DNA of 64,000 bases from Patiria pectinifera (lineage: Eukaryota; Echinodermata; Asteroidea; Valvatida; Asterinidae): positions 15,615,430-15,679,429 of the forward strand of contig CM057129.1 of NCBI GenBank assembly GCA_029964075.1. The letters run 5' to 3'. Made by a program: the position numbers and the translations under genes. This document shows, piece by piece, positions 15,001 to 30,000 of the stretch (position 1 is its first letter; the number at the start of each line of letters is the position of its first letter). The notes under the pieces are model-generated. The model was given only the letters and a program-made list of their open reading frames with translations, searched no databases and was not told the origin of the DNA.

Positions 15001-18000
15001 TGGCCGCGGCCTAATATTTCACAGATTTAGGCAGCGTCCAAAAACAGGCTTCCGGAGTTAAGGCTATGTCTATTGTCAGCAAGTGTCTGTAATGAGTGAA
15101 GACCAAGACAATAGCCCTAGCCACAATGTTGCCTTCAAAACAAAAACCGTTACAATTCTATACCACATACTTAAGTGCTTAAAGAAATTAAATGCAGGAT
15201 CTGTAAACAGAATCGTGTGACTTTGTTTTATCCTTTTGCCTTCAAGTGAATTTTTGATCTCACAAAAAAAACAGAGGTTTTCAAGATGATTTTCACACAC
15301 CCAGTACCAAGATAAAAAAAACCCCAGTCTATCAGATTTGCTAAATATGTATAAGTAAACAGAACTTTCATCTTTGAAACAAATTAATTTTGTGAATTGT
15401 GACAAAGACTCCCAATACAAGAAATCCCATAATGTAATTGCCAGAATATAAAATTGAGAGCCACTTTGAAATCAACAAGTTTGTCTAAGTAATTTTACTC
15501 AATATGCCATCTTGATCTTGGTTTTGGTAGAGATTCCGTGTATAAGTAGACAGATACTGAGAATCATAAGGAACCTTCCAAATATTCAGAGAATTCCTGC
15601 AATTTATGAATGAGATAAGTTTATTAGCTGCACATTGAAGTCAATTTTTAGACAAGTCAATTTTCAAGCCAAACTCAACTCACTTCAGCTCCAGTCAGGT
15701 ACTGATCAATCCCGCCAGACAGCTCAATAGTGAACTCCATGTCGCGGTTATTCTCAGGGTTAGGTAAGATCCGCTCCAGCTGGTTGAGGGAAAACCCAAT
15801 CAGCCCGTCCGGTCCATCGCTCTTGGAGATCACCACAGTGGCCGTCCGGTTGCGGCCCAGGACAGCGCCCCCTAGCGTCTCGGTCAGGGTAATCTCGAAG
15901 ACCTCCGCGAACTCCTTGAGCTGGTCGTCGATGATTGCGACGCTGATGGAGCCCTGGGATTGGCCGTCTAGGAAACTGACCGCTCCGTCCGTCAACGAGT
16001 AGTCAACGCCGCCGGGAGTGGCCGTCAGGTTCCTGGAGGTGTAGGAGACTTGGACCAGGCCGAAGGTACCAGCGGTGCGGACGACGGGAATGACTGCTGT
16101 GCCCACTCCTTCAGAAACTGCAGTAATAATACAAATAATAATAACAACAATAACAGAATCTCATTTGGCGCTTTTAACTAAAGATCAAAGCGTTTTACAG
16201 TATTATTACCCCTGATGATTGGGCCAATGAGACATACCAAATACCATTTCAGCTCTCTTAGGAGTATACAGCTCGATGCTGCCATTTCGGCGCAAGACAA
16301 CTAAAATCAATCACAACAAACATCTCTGCCCTCACAGGTTCTATTTACTACAGGGTGGGGAGAAGCAATGAGTGACAAAGTGCCTTTCCCAAGGGCACAC
16401 ATACCACAATCCAACGCCGGAATTGAACCCACAACCTGCAGTATTACCTGCAAACCACAAATTCAATGACCAAGACCACGAGACTTCAGGTAAAGGGTAA
16501 CAAGGCCTTTATCAGTTTTGCTGGTCAAGTCCATCACAAGTCCAATCATAAGTAATTCCCAAGTAAGTCCAGTAACAAGTAAAAACAGGATATGAATAGT
16601 AACAAAGTAAACGCATTTGTCACAGTCCATTTGAATAGCTTGTGATCTGACTTGGGGGACTGGATGAATTGTAATGGATTTGTGATAGACCTATGAGGAC
16701 TTGTGATGGACTCAACACTGACATTGACAGAGGGCATTCAAAAGCTCTGGTCTATTTTTTTTTTCAAGAAAGAAGGAATAACCTCAGTTTAGCAGAAAAG
16801 CCAGTAGAATAATGTTAAATGTGTGCTTCTTTGAGAAGATGGTTCCTCGTCTGGGGTACAATGCTTGAAAAGCCCCCGTTGTTGAAATTGCTTATGTAAC
16901 TCGCCATGCAAATTTCCAAATTTAGAATGACAGTGAAAACATAGGTACAGGCATGCAACTGGGAATTTAGAAAAAAACGAGGAAATTCCAAACCACACAA
17001 GACTTTGTACAGTGTCTTTCAATTTGTAATGGCGTTCATGAGTAGTATAAAACGAGGAAATCAGCTGATCTGAGGAAAAGGTGCATGCCTGATAGGTAAT
17101 CTTCTCTGAGCACCCCAAAGTGTCGAGTCCCAGGTTTGCAGATGTTTCAAGTAAATATGGGAAACGAAGCCTGGCCACATGGCATATGTACATGTATGTC
17201 TTCAATGGCATTGGAATTTGGGGTCCCGATTGGCACACTGGTACTCTCCTCGCCTTCCACCTCTGTGACCCAGGTTTAAATCCCTTCCAGGACAACATGT
17301 GGATTGGGTTTTCAGTCCCTACCTAATTTCATTTCCCCCCTCCCCTGGAATGTCATTCTGGGGTTTTCCGCCCACCTCTGTAATTTCCTTCCTATCATCC
17401 TCTAACAGGGGTACCCACTTGAAATAAGTCCTGGGCTCTCCTGGCCAAATGCCAACAATATAAACTGTATTATTTGATAAACTATATAAATTTATACTCA
17501 CATTCAAAGACGTTTGATTGGGCGAACTCAATGATCCCCTGAGCGTTGTCATTGGCTGCTATGGTCACCGTCTTCTCACTGAACGAGCCAATCACGGGAG
17601 GCATATCAAGTGAGAGACCACCACGCAGTGTGTAGTCGTTGTTCCTGTTGGGAAAACAATTACAAAAATGACTGAAAATGCCAAACTTTTCCCTATGTAA
17701 TGTTTTCATTTGTTTATGCATAGAGTTGACAATGGCCTTTAGTAGATTTCAAATTTATAACAAGAAAACAACTAGACGTCTCTTTTTAAAATCTTTTGAC
17801 ATTCCATTAGATTACCCCAATACTTTGATCACTTTCAAATGAAACGATTTCAAAAGTATTCCAAGGTCGGACTTACACTGGTTGCAGTAGCTCAATGGAG
17901 GTCAGATTCACCAGGAATGATTCCGGACCTTCTGGCAGGTCATCCGGAACCAGACTGATCTTGATTGCATTCACGTCCACTCCCTCACTGAAAATCAGAT

Positions 18001-21000
18001 CTGAAAATATGAACCAAAAACTTGTTGAAAGATTATTTCAATATCATTCTCCAATGATATATTTGCAGTTTTTCCCATTTGAGGGAATAGGCAACAATAC
18101 ATATTAATGTCAATGTGTTGTAAAGATTGAATGTTTATTGTTTTATTTTTTTTGTGTTTGTATTCTATATGTACCTCCACTGTCCTCTACATAATCTTCA
18201 CCAGGTTGGGCTGAGATTTGTTTGGTTGTGTAAGTCACCTTCACTGCTCCAGAAATGCCAGCATTGCGAACAACGTCAAGGCTCACCTGAAGAAAACAGA
18301 AAATTTATGTAGACGTTGAGATTTGCAATCAGTACAAATCCCATTATTAGATATGACAACCCCTTGCCAACAAATTGAAAACCTTAGTAGGAGAAACAAC
18401 CTCTTTTGTGATGGACAGTAAAATCTACTTCGTATTCAGATCTGAAGTTGAAACGGGAAGCCACTGATACTCACTTGGGGCAAGTCCTCGCTGATGACCA
18501 CCTCAGGCAAGCCACTGAACTCAAAGACACCGTGAGGGTTATCGCTAGCCACGACGATGACGGTAGCCTGGTTGGCCTGTGAGTCTGGATCAATGGCGGC
18601 TCCACCGGTGATGGAGGAGAGCTGGAGGATGTAGGTCTGCTTGGTCTCAGGGATGGAATCGTCAATTGTCTGTTTGGAAAAAAAAACAAGAAAAACTTCA
18701 CTTTTGGGTGGTTTTCTAGATATTTGACAACTGATGACATCATCACACATCATTTCCTTTGTGCACAGCTTGGAGTCAGTGTGCACGAACCAAATTTGAA
18801 CTCCGCATGAGCGTGCATGTGATCAAACAAGTGCAGAAAAAATAGGGTGACTAAATGAAAAGAAGAAAATAAATAAGAACCCAACAAAAATCAAGGTGTT
18901 GTGGCTTGTGCCTCAAAGCCGAAAAAACAAACAAAAAAAGGGAACGTTTGATCAGAATTCAGGGTGAAAAAAAAAAGATGGGAAAAAATTGATCAGTCCT
19001 TTTGCAAGTAGGCATTGATTGTTTGTCTACTTTAAGACTTTCATAATTTTCTGAAACGTTTAATGAAATTTCCCTTTTTTTTTTTTAATTTGGATGACAC
19101 GCCTGGCACTTCTAAAAAAAATTTTTTATCCCAAATCCTAAAGATTTCAAAGATCCTAAAGATCCTAAATTTTGCAATTTCCTCTTCATTTACAGGAATG
19201 TCCAAAGGGTTTTCTCTTTTTTTTCTCAGGATTTTAAAAATTGTTACATTTCCATTTCTTGATCCTTGCCATGGGCCCATACTTACCTGCAACATAATGG
19301 TAGCATTCTGTTGCAGGTCTTCAAAGACCACCGTGCCCGAGGTCTGCCTGAAGGTGGACCCGTCCCGCGGACTCAGCTGCCAGTTGACTGTCACTTGGCT
19401 GAAGATCCCAGCTCCTCGTGTCAAACTGCAAAGCAGAACCAGAATATCAGGTTTAGGGGAGTCGGGTTGGTGAAGCAGTACTTTCCTCATCTAACACCCT
19501 TGTGATCCCCAGTTTGAAGCCCACCCACATCAGCTGTTTCAGTCCCTACTTGATTATGTCGGCTGTAACCAAAATATTTATCTTTGATTTTTCTCCCACT
19601 GCTTAAACTGGGCATTATTCTTTAATGTACTCTCTCCACAGGTTTCTTCAGGCTCGCCATGGACACTTTTGGAGAATCCTTGGTATCATTACAAGAAATA
19701 AGTAACAATAATGATACCAACGGTAATTAAACAGGAAACTGTACAGATATCTGTTGCATCAAGTTAATGCAACAGCGGTGAAAAATTGTTGCAAGTTGTT
19801 GCATTTAGCAGCCAACTCAAGTCCATGTGCTGTTGCATCTTGTTGCATTTAGCAGGGTAACTGCTCATAGCATTAAGGTGATACAACAGAATCCACTGTT
19901 GCAGTTTGTTGCATTTAGCAGGGTAACTGCTTGGTGCCAAGGCTGGTATGCACTGGGTTCACTGCACAATGCAACAGAATCCACTGTTGCAGTTTGTTGC
20001 ATTTAGCAGGGGAACTGCTTGGTGCCAAGGCTGGTATGCACTGGGTTCATTGCACAATGCAACAGAATCCACTGTTGCAGTGTGTTGCATTTAGCAGGGT
20101 AACTGCTTGGTGCCAAGGCTGGTATGCACTGGGTTCACTGCACAATGCAACAGAATCCACTGTTGCAGTTTGTTGCATTTAGCAGGGTAACTGCTTGGTA
20201 CCAAGGCTGGTATGCACTGTTGTCACTGCAGTGACAATGCAACAGAATCCACTGTTGCAATTTGTTGCATTCAGTATGGTTCTCATTTGAGTTGAGTTGG
20301 ATATTGTTGCATTTAGCAGAATACCTGAAGAATAGCTGATGGGGATTGGGGTTGACGTAGCTTTTCTTACATGAAATGGTAAAAAGAAAAGTTCCAATCT
20401 TTTTTACAATGAAAAGGGCTTGTGGTTACCGTTCTGCGATCACATTACCAGCACAGATATTTTGCACTTGGCACTTTACTCTTTAAGCACGGAATTCTTC
20501 AAAATTTGTTGTAAACTGCAAATTTTTTTTTCAACCTTCACCCTGCCCCACCTATTTATCATGGTATCCCTCACCCAGTCTGCCCGGTCTACTTACTGCA
20601 GTGTGGCTGTTCCATCATGAGTAGTCGTCGGTTCTCCAATCAGGACATATCTTGACTGGGGCAGGACGGCTATCAGGCCCGCTGAGCCGGCGTCAGGCTG
20701 TATCACAATGGTGGTTGTGCCTTGACAAATCAATGACAATTTCAGATTTAAACCGGCTCCTTACCAAATCCATTCACAAAACAGGTCCTATTTGATTTTT
20801 TTATTGGAGTTCCACATAAGGGTGATGTACATTTTTTAATGTTGGATTTCATCCCTTACCAAAGTAAGCATCGTTTATTTCGGTGGATTCCTTGAGTTTG
20901 TGAGAAAAAACTTCACAAGCAAATTTGGGCTGGACTGAAACCCAGTCTGTTATTGACATAATTCCCTGGCTTTGCGTATCTGCAAGGCAAAATGGACAGG

Positions 21001-24000
21001 ACTTTTCAAAATGTTCTCTGAACGTGTAGAACATTCCTAACACTTTTGGAATATTGTTAATAAACAATCTATTAAAACAATAATTAAATACTGGCGATCT
21101 CCAAAGAATAGTATATCTTTAAACAAATCAGGTTAAAAATTCAGAATTGCATACCAAAGACAGGAGATATTTCTGCATCGTCGGTAACAGACTGAATGGT
21201 GACTGTGTATCTCTCCTCTCCTTCTAACACTGTGTCTTCAACAGCTCGGAGGGTTATCGTTCGACGAGTGGCTCCCTAATCAACAACCAAACAAAATGTT
21301 AAGAAACTAAACCAGATTCACACAAAAGAAAAGAAATAAGAAAAACATGAAATAAAGTTAGCCACTAAAAGAGAAAACCTTCATACGTATCTGATTGAAC
21401 TTCCTACTTTTGACCATTTATTGAACAGACTTTTAAAAAAAATTTTCATGAGAAGGGTTACTTTGTCATTGATTTTCTCCCTAGTTTCTTTCGTACCTCT
21501 TGGAAGGTGAGTGAACCCAGAGCAGGGCTGAGATCCATTCTGCCCAGGGGTTCCAGGGCCCAGTCCACCTCCACGATACCCTGAGTGCCTTGGCTTCTCT
21601 CAATGATCAGTGTCACCTCACCGCTGGGATCCGAGGGACTGAGCGATTCCATCACTGTCTCCTGCAATCACAGAGGACAATGATTGTCAAGGAAATAAAA
21701 GAATGTAACAGGTCATTTGCAGATTTCTCCTGTGCAGCGCCCTCGCTTGGTAGTATGAAAGTCATTCCACACACAGCATTGGTTCAGCCAACATTGCAAC
21801 CTCTCATTGTGAACTTCAGTGCAATTTTACAATAGATTCAAAGTTTCAGGATAGCTTCAAAATATGACCATTTCAGGTCAAGTTGCTCTTTGTCTTGTTA
21901 GCTTGCGAGTCATTCCACACACACACAGCATTGGTTCGGCCTACGAAACAACAAACCCTCTTTTGTGTTCTTCAACACAGTTTCATGATGACTTTACCAA
22001 ACTTTGGGTTAGTTTCAAAACTTGACACCAGTAGGACGCGTGGTGTACATTTGCTGTGTCTGACTCTTTAATATGGTGTCACCACATTAAAAGAGACTTC
22101 CAGTGAAGTCATTGAAGCTTTACTGAAACCAGAGATGCCACAGGGTCCGCTTGAAAAAACCTGAACTTTGTTTTTTGTGAAAAAGCCACTCCGACACAAA
22201 GTCCCCATTGTCATCTTTCTCTTGTAGCCAAGCCCAGTTCCATTTTTTATTAGTTCCTATTATTTATTTTGCCCACCCCAATTTCCAAAGTTTATTCGAC
22301 ACCAAACATGCACGATTCCACAACACTGTCGGTGTACATGACCTTTGCACTACGCGATGTGCGCGACGAAAAAACATGGGTGGTACCCGGCGTCTTTTGT
22401 ATTCATATAAATCACTGCAATCTGAAACCATCGATAACTGAAATGATAGACTTGATTTTCAGGCTTAATGCTATGTGTGCTTAGCACACAGCACGTCCGC
22501 ACGCGGTGCAGCACGCGAGGCGCCGTTGTGTACTGCGTGCAAGTACGTTGGCCGCCTGTATCGCATGCAGGCTCAGCAACAACAAAGACTTGTTTTTAAG
22601 ACTTCTTCAACGAGCAACGTTGTGCCGTGCCGTGCACAATCCTTAAAACATGTAGTCCTACATGTACTACACTCGAGAGTGCTAACGAGGCAAAAATCAA
22701 CCCATTTCCACAGTTTTTCTTATCTTTTCCCAGTTTTTTTTGATGGCCGGAAAGAGAACGGATTTAAAAAAACCCAAAAAACGAATTCTGGCTAAAACCG
22801 GAAAAGTGGCATCTCTGTGAAACGTTGTGAAGCTATTGTAAAAACCCACATGAAACTGGCGTTCACTGGATGGATAGAGTTTTGATTTTAAATAAGATTT
22901 CTCATGGAAATTAAACAGCCTGCCATAAAAAGTAAAAGAAGTATTTGTCAGTACAATACAAGATCAATTTAAACATTCAAGCCCAATTAATATCATTACG
23001 AGAGCAATACATATTGAGAAATTAGAAAAGGCAAACACTCTCCTCGGCTTACCTGCGTGTACAGGAAACCAAACAGCCCCTTGGGAGAATCGTTTTTGAG
23101 AATCTTAATGATGACCGAGGTCTCAGCACCCAGAACAGCGCCCCCACTTGGGTTGTGTAGGGAAACCGTGAATCGCTCGTCATTCTCGTAGATTGTGTCA
23201 TCAATGATGGCAATCTCAATGAACGCTTCTCTCTGAAAAATAAAAGTTCAAGAAATAACAGCAAATTAGGCCTGAATCCTAACTACCAATATGGTCCTTT
23301 CCACATTTTAATTTCAGAAGAAGTAAACCCTCTATTATTTTCCGGTTTAATTTATCAGATTATCTGTGCAGAATCTGTGGATATAAAACTACTATTCACT
23401 GCTTTTATGCTTGGTACCATTACACTGGCATATCTTAGTGATCAACTGAGTGTTCAGCAGTCTCACTCAATGAATCTCCTCAGGCTCTAATTTTACTATA
23501 CCACTCAAAGCAGCCAATATTTGAATACCATAGCATAGACAGCAGTCGATATTGGAATACTATACCAATCACAGTAGTCAATATTTGAATGCTATACCAA
23601 TCAAAGTAGTCAATATTTGAACGCTATACCACCCACAGCAGTCAATATTTGAGTATTATACCACTCAAAGCAGTCAATATTTGAATGCTTTACCACTGAA
23701 AGCAGTCAATATTTGAATACTATACCACTCAAAGCCGTCAATATTTGTATATTATACAACTCAAAGCAGTCAATACAAAATATCTGAAATTTTGGCACAT
23801 TGTTTAAAAAATACACACGCATGAACAGATGGACATGATGAACTTTCAAACTAATAACAGATATTAATGTCACTACCAAGTAACAGCAATTCTTTGTGGA
23901 AATATAATAAATAAATATATAAAATAGTGTGTACCTGTCCCTCAATGAAGGTGACGTTACCAGACAGCGGGGAGAAGTCAGCATTGCTGGCAGACACCGT

Positions 24001-27000
24001 GGTTGCCAGCCAGTTGACGCCAACTCGACCAAATGCACCTGCAGTGCGGCTCACCGGTAAGCTGAGTACCCCACTGGTACCCGAGCCTTCATAGACTTCA
24101 ACATCGCCTGCAGAATTCTGCGAAGAAAATCAATTTATTTCAAAAGCTGCAACAGAGTCTCTCTTCTTCAACTTTTTCCATTTTTGATTTAAGCTTGTTA
24201 GGCAAGAAAAATAGAATTCCTATTTTTATTGAAATTTAATGGCAAAGGGAATTCTAAAACTTTTTTAGAGGGCACATACATGAAGACTACCCAAGGAGAT
24301 AAAAATTTTAAGAAAACTTTGGTCAAGATCAAGGGTGTCAAAACCAAGGCCAGTGCTCCTTGATCTCGCTTGAAATGCTTTTCATTAACAGGAACGACAG
24401 TCAAATCCAAAGAGAATGTCGCCCTACCTTGGATGCATTCAGCTGCAGGATACCGTTGGCATTGTCGTTCTGGGTGATGGTGATTTCAGCCACATCCTGA
24501 TCGTTCTTGATGCTGGGCGCCGCTCCGCCGACCGGGGTACCAGTGACGAGGGCAACTGAGGTCAGGTTGACTAGGAACGTCTCGGGTCCTTCAGAGTCAG
24601 TGTCCTGCGATACGTTAGGAAAAGAAAATACAACAGCACTTGTATTGAATTATAATACAGTGTGTATATATTTCCTGATGAATCCATAAAACCATACAGT
24701 GCTGGCTTAGAACTTAGAGGTCACCGCCAACATAGGGCTGGCCAGTAGCCCAGTTGGTAGAGCACTGGAACGGTAATTCGGTGGTCGCAGGTTCAAACCC
24801 TGCTCCAGTCAATTTCTTTGTTCAACTTTTCAAAAGATTGTTATAATTTACCTATTCAGTTTCCCTGTGTGGTTCATTTAAAAATTTGTAATAAAAAGCG
24901 TTAGACTCTCTGAGTGATCCCCATTTGCTATTTCCCAGGTCTACATCGTGACTTTGGGCGTGATCCCTGGCTGTATGGCATATACGGGTTTATGGCTTCT
25001 GACTTGCACTCCTTAAAGAAAGACACTGACATATTCAGGAACCGCCAACATAGGGCTGGATAGTTCAGTTGGTAGAGCACAGGAATGGCAATCCAGAAGT
25101 CGTAGGTTCAAACCCCGCTACAGGCAATTCCTTTGTTCAACTTTTAAAAAAAAGTTGAACTATAATGTATAGATTAAAGCAGAAAAACTCCATTTAATGG
25201 ATTTCTCCCTGCTCAGACACTTGCTAAACTCAACACTCCTATGTTGGCTACAATAAAATACTTTATTCATTACAAACCTGGTATAACATTAATCCTATTG
25301 GAATTGAGAAACCTTCCTAAATCAAAATATGAAACTTGTTTTCTGTGTTACACATTGTGGGTGCACATTTATCTGCCCAACCTCCCCATGGAAAGCTCAT
25401 TACTCATACTTTGAAAATATATTTTCTTAATGCATAGAGATAAGATAAATGAAGTGAATTTCAGCAATTTTATGACATGAACGGGCAAAAAATGTCAAAA
25501 AGTCAAAATGAACTTAGACTCAGACTCTAAATCATTCAGCCACTTTGATTTGGAGGCTGTGTTCAGACCCCAGACCCATTCCTGATGAGTATACTTACTG
25601 GAAGTATGGTGATAGTCAGTGAGGCCGAGGTGACTCCATCTTCCATCCTCACGTAGTTGTCCTGGGAAACAAAATCTCGATTAGGTTCTGCTTGCTTCAG
25701 CTCAGGCATCTCCGCTGCTCTGGATGTCCTACAAATACAAACAAATATCTCAGCAATTAAAAGAAAACTAGTCCTTTATTTAATCACACATAGGTGATTC
25801 CATAAATTAAGTTCCCAAAGTGTGACATTTTTTTTCCAGTCCCTGTTACATTGGTACTTTGTAATTTGCCTTTAAAGTATACAATAATTAAGATTGATTT
25901 CAAACAAAGTTTAATTAGTGGGATAATGACTACATTAGCCCTAACCCCTTGAGCACTTTTACTAGAAAGTATCCTGAATCTGCAACAAATCCACGCATTG
26001 TGTCATGCGCAAAAATGTTGGTGTTGGTGACTGCTCAGTATTGAGGTATCCTGGATCCATCAAAATCTTGCAGTACCGCTAGGCTTATAATCCTGCATCT
26101 ATTGAAATATTTTAATATGGAGATATCCTGAATATGCCGAAATACTCCAAAACAGGGGAATGGATTTGAGTATATTAGGGGTAAGGAGTGCAACACAATA
26201 ATAACATCATAGATTTTGGGATTTGATCCATCCATGGTAATGGTTGACAAGTTAGTTTGGCCTTACTTGTATCTCACGTTGACAGCTCCCAAGGATCCCT
26301 GCTCTCGCAAGATGTGCAAGACAACGGAAGCCGATGGCTGCGATCCCTTGGGCTCATTGACGACACTGAACAGCGAATTCAGCGTCCAGGCAAAGACGCC
26401 GTGGGGCGAGTCGTTGGCCAGCACCGTCAGCAACGCTGTGCTGTCCGTGTCGCTGATCACGGCCCCGCGGCCTGGGTGCGTGGTGCCGGGGTTGACGATA
26501 CTGGTGAGTTGTATGGTGGAGGTCTCATCCAGCTCTGGAAAGGAGTCGGCCGTGACCGTAATAACAATAGCTGCTGTGGAGACCCCGTCCGCAAACTCCA
26601 CCTGTGAATATTTTTCAGGCAAAGTTCAAGTTTCAAAATTATTTCATACAATTACAAAGAGGTTTTTAAGCTGAATCAAGTCGTTATACAGGGAAAAAAG
26701 TACTGCTGGCGGCAAATTGCTGCTTTATTGCAGTCATAATCTCTTTGTATATACTGCTAAACTGTCATTTTGTACAAGGCATCAAGGATTGAGTATCTTG
26801 TAGATTTTTTGTTAACTTTAATTGTAGTTGAACTTTTCTGTGAATATTACTTTTAGCATTCATCTGCATGTTTTACTTTTAATACGGAAACAATATAGGA
26901 CGAACAATTAACTGCACCAAAGTACATGCAGAAGTGGCCTTTAGGAGGCAACAACTCCATAACAACTCCATCACAAGTCTGGCCACAAATAAATCACAAG

Positions 27001-30000
27001 TCCCAATCACAAATCTGACCAGAGGATGAACAATGACAGAGGAATGCCTTCTTCACAGTTCTTTTAAATAGCTAGTGACTTGACTTGGAACTGGAGGACT
27101 TGTGACTGACATGTGAGGACTTGTGATGGACTTGTGATGGACTTGTGATGGACTTGTGTGGACTTGTGATGGACTTGTGACTGACATGTGAGGACTTGTG
27201 ATTGACATGTGAGGACTTGTGACTGACATGTGAGGACTTGTGATGGACATGTGAGGACTTGTGATGGACTTGCGGGGACCTGTGGGGACTTGTGCAGTTC
27301 TTGGTTAAAACATTCGCACTGTATTGCGACTTCCTTTCAACAGAGGACTCACCATTCCTGATGGCGGCCTGATGTCCGAGGGGTCGTGTTCCCCACTTGC
27401 CACCCAGGCCACCACAACCACTCCAGAAGTACCGCGTTGTCTCTCCAAGGTAAAGATGACTGCCGTGTCGGTAGCCTGCTCAGTGGCTTGGATGTTGAGG
27501 GAATCCTGAGAGTTGGACGCGAAATATCCAATAAAATAATAATTTGTTTCTTCCTTTGTCTTCAAGTTGTTGTGCCCATGCTCTTCAACAATTTTATGCA
27601 GTTGACGAAAAACTTAAAAATAGGATTTCATGACTTTCTTGACTACTTAATCCGTGCAAGTTTTTTAGTTGTTGGATTGCATATTCAAATGTGGATGTAT
27701 TTGTATTGCTAGAAAAATTGCAATCTCAGACAATTTATTGTTTCTTTCATTTAAAAAGGCCTTAATACACAACAACAATCAGTCCTGGTGTGATCCATAG
27801 ACCCCAAGACTATTAAGGAAGTTCTTGTTATGTAAATTCAGTGACAATGAAAATACCAAGTGTGTACTCATGCATATCACAGAGAAACAAAGACTAGTTG
27901 ATCTGGTACACGGTATCCTGTGGAGACATGTGCATAATAGAGAACAAAGGCTAGTACACGTCTCCACAGAGCAATTTCTATAGGTGAATACGTCTCCAAA
28001 AGGTTATCACGAAATAGATATATGGATTTTACTCAAAAGCTAGGGATTTCCAAGGTGTGTTGATCCGTCACAAATTGAAGTATTTTATGTGAGCGATATT
28101 AAGTACGAATTTCAGCCCAGGTGATTAATTCTGGTTAAAATAGGAGCATTTTGAAACTACACTAGCAAACTGTAAAATTTTAGTAGCACAAATGTTGCTA
28201 GGCACAACAAATATTTGCTTAGCCATAACAGGTTACCAGCCAAGCTGTCATGTTATGTACACTGCTTGTGACTGGTAATCCGCATTTAGTTTGCTTAAAC
28301 TGTACCTGAGCAAAGCCGATGATGCCGTGAGCGTCATCGTTTGAGAGGATGTCCACCATCACAGCATCTTGACGGCCCAACTCGGCCCCACCCGTCGGGT
28401 TGCTAAGGACGACGCGGAAGTATTCGTCATCCTCAGGCCGGTCGTCATCCAGTATTGTCACTGCAACGGTCAACTCCGTCTCCTCGGGTTGAAAGGTCAG
28501 TCTGCCAGATCTGGAATGGAAAAAAAAATCAACTGTGTATGGGCTCCGAGTTTGGCCACTTTGGAGAGCCCCATGGACAGGACACACTGACTTTGTTTCT
28601 GCATTCAATAGGGAACGTTGAACAATAAAGGACAAAAGGGTACCCAATTCCTGAGGGTCCCCAATCTGGCGATGTGTACAAAACATATGGGAGGTCTTCC
28701 TAAAAAGTTAGAGTACAAACAAAAGAGGGACAATAGGGGGTCCCTGATTGCAGGCAAATACACACTTGTCTACGTGTGCGTACTGGTTTGCGCAGGTATA
28801 GCGCAAAGTACGCAGGACTTATTTTATTCTGAATATGTACAAAGCCATAGTACAATGTATTGGAATGTCCCTCCCAGTGGCCTCCCCCAAATCTCCCTTT
28901 CTTACTGTTCAGAGGGGACATTTTCACGGAGCCCCGTTATAATTTTGTTGCTTTGGAAAGCATGCTTAATAACACCTTATGTCTTTTCTGGGCTAGAGCT
29001 CCCTTTATATGGCATGCCAAGTGAAATATTAACTCTTTCCTTTTGAAACAATCATTGTTTTTACATTTCTTTTGTTTCTAACCCCCTACACTTTTCTCTA
29101 TAGCCTTTAACCTTGAGTGGAGTCCAGCCTTGTATGAAACAACTTCCTAACAGAGGAACCCTTTTAAAATTTCAAGCTTTTCAGATTTTTTTTTAATGAA
29201 CATTTAAAATCTTCAAGTTACTTTAATAAAATCAGTTTTTTTCCCCGAAGGAATTATCAATGTGCATCTTTGACTTTAATGATAAAAAAAATCTACTTTT
29301 GGCACAACCCTCTAAAAATTTGTTTTATTGCCTCTAACACTCTAACAAAATATTCTGTTGGGCTGCAAATAATTCAAACTTTGTTTAGCCAATATTCCAT
29401 TACGTAGGCAACCTTTTATGCTTGATGTCTCATTTGAATGTATGCTAGTAAAATAGCAATTAAAAAGAAAACGTTTTGGGGGTAAAACTTGAAAAAAAAA
29501 CATCGAGAGCAAGTTTAAGGAAAATAAGCCCGTACCTTGGAATGAAATCTGATGATTCAGTGACCCCAGCGATCTGTAAGATCATGGAGTCCAACACAGA
29601 CACCCCATCACCAAAATTTGCTGATGCAAGCATCACCAAGTCACGGCCAGCGTAATCGGTGACGGTGAACGGCACGACGTCGTAGGCAGGAGCCAATGAC
29701 AGACTGTCCATGAACATGGCTGAGAAAGGCTCCCATTCCATGACTACAGAGTCCCCCGCCGCATTGGCGATGGCCAGGTAGGTGGTGCCGCTGGGGGTGA
29801 GGAATGTGGTGACAGACTGGGCCCCCTGGGTGGGGATGGTCTGGTGGATGACAAACAGGGACGTGGAGGGGTTCCAGCGGTAGACATATGAGTCGACATT
29901 TGATGCGCCTTCTGTGAATATAAAACAATATAACAGGAAGGTGTTTTTTTTCTCTCATGATCGTTTGGTCCTACCCATTGCAAGCAAATGTGATGCGATC

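Noticed and set aside
24735-24812. Possible tRNA gene
   Set aside because: A and B boxes are present, but the acceptor stem does not pair and a diverged copy lies 300 bp away with shared flanks, so it is a SINE.
26216-26674. Long plus-strand open frames over 26216-26674
   Set aside because: They are the antisense of exon w34, which has Calx-beta homology, splice sites and matching phase.
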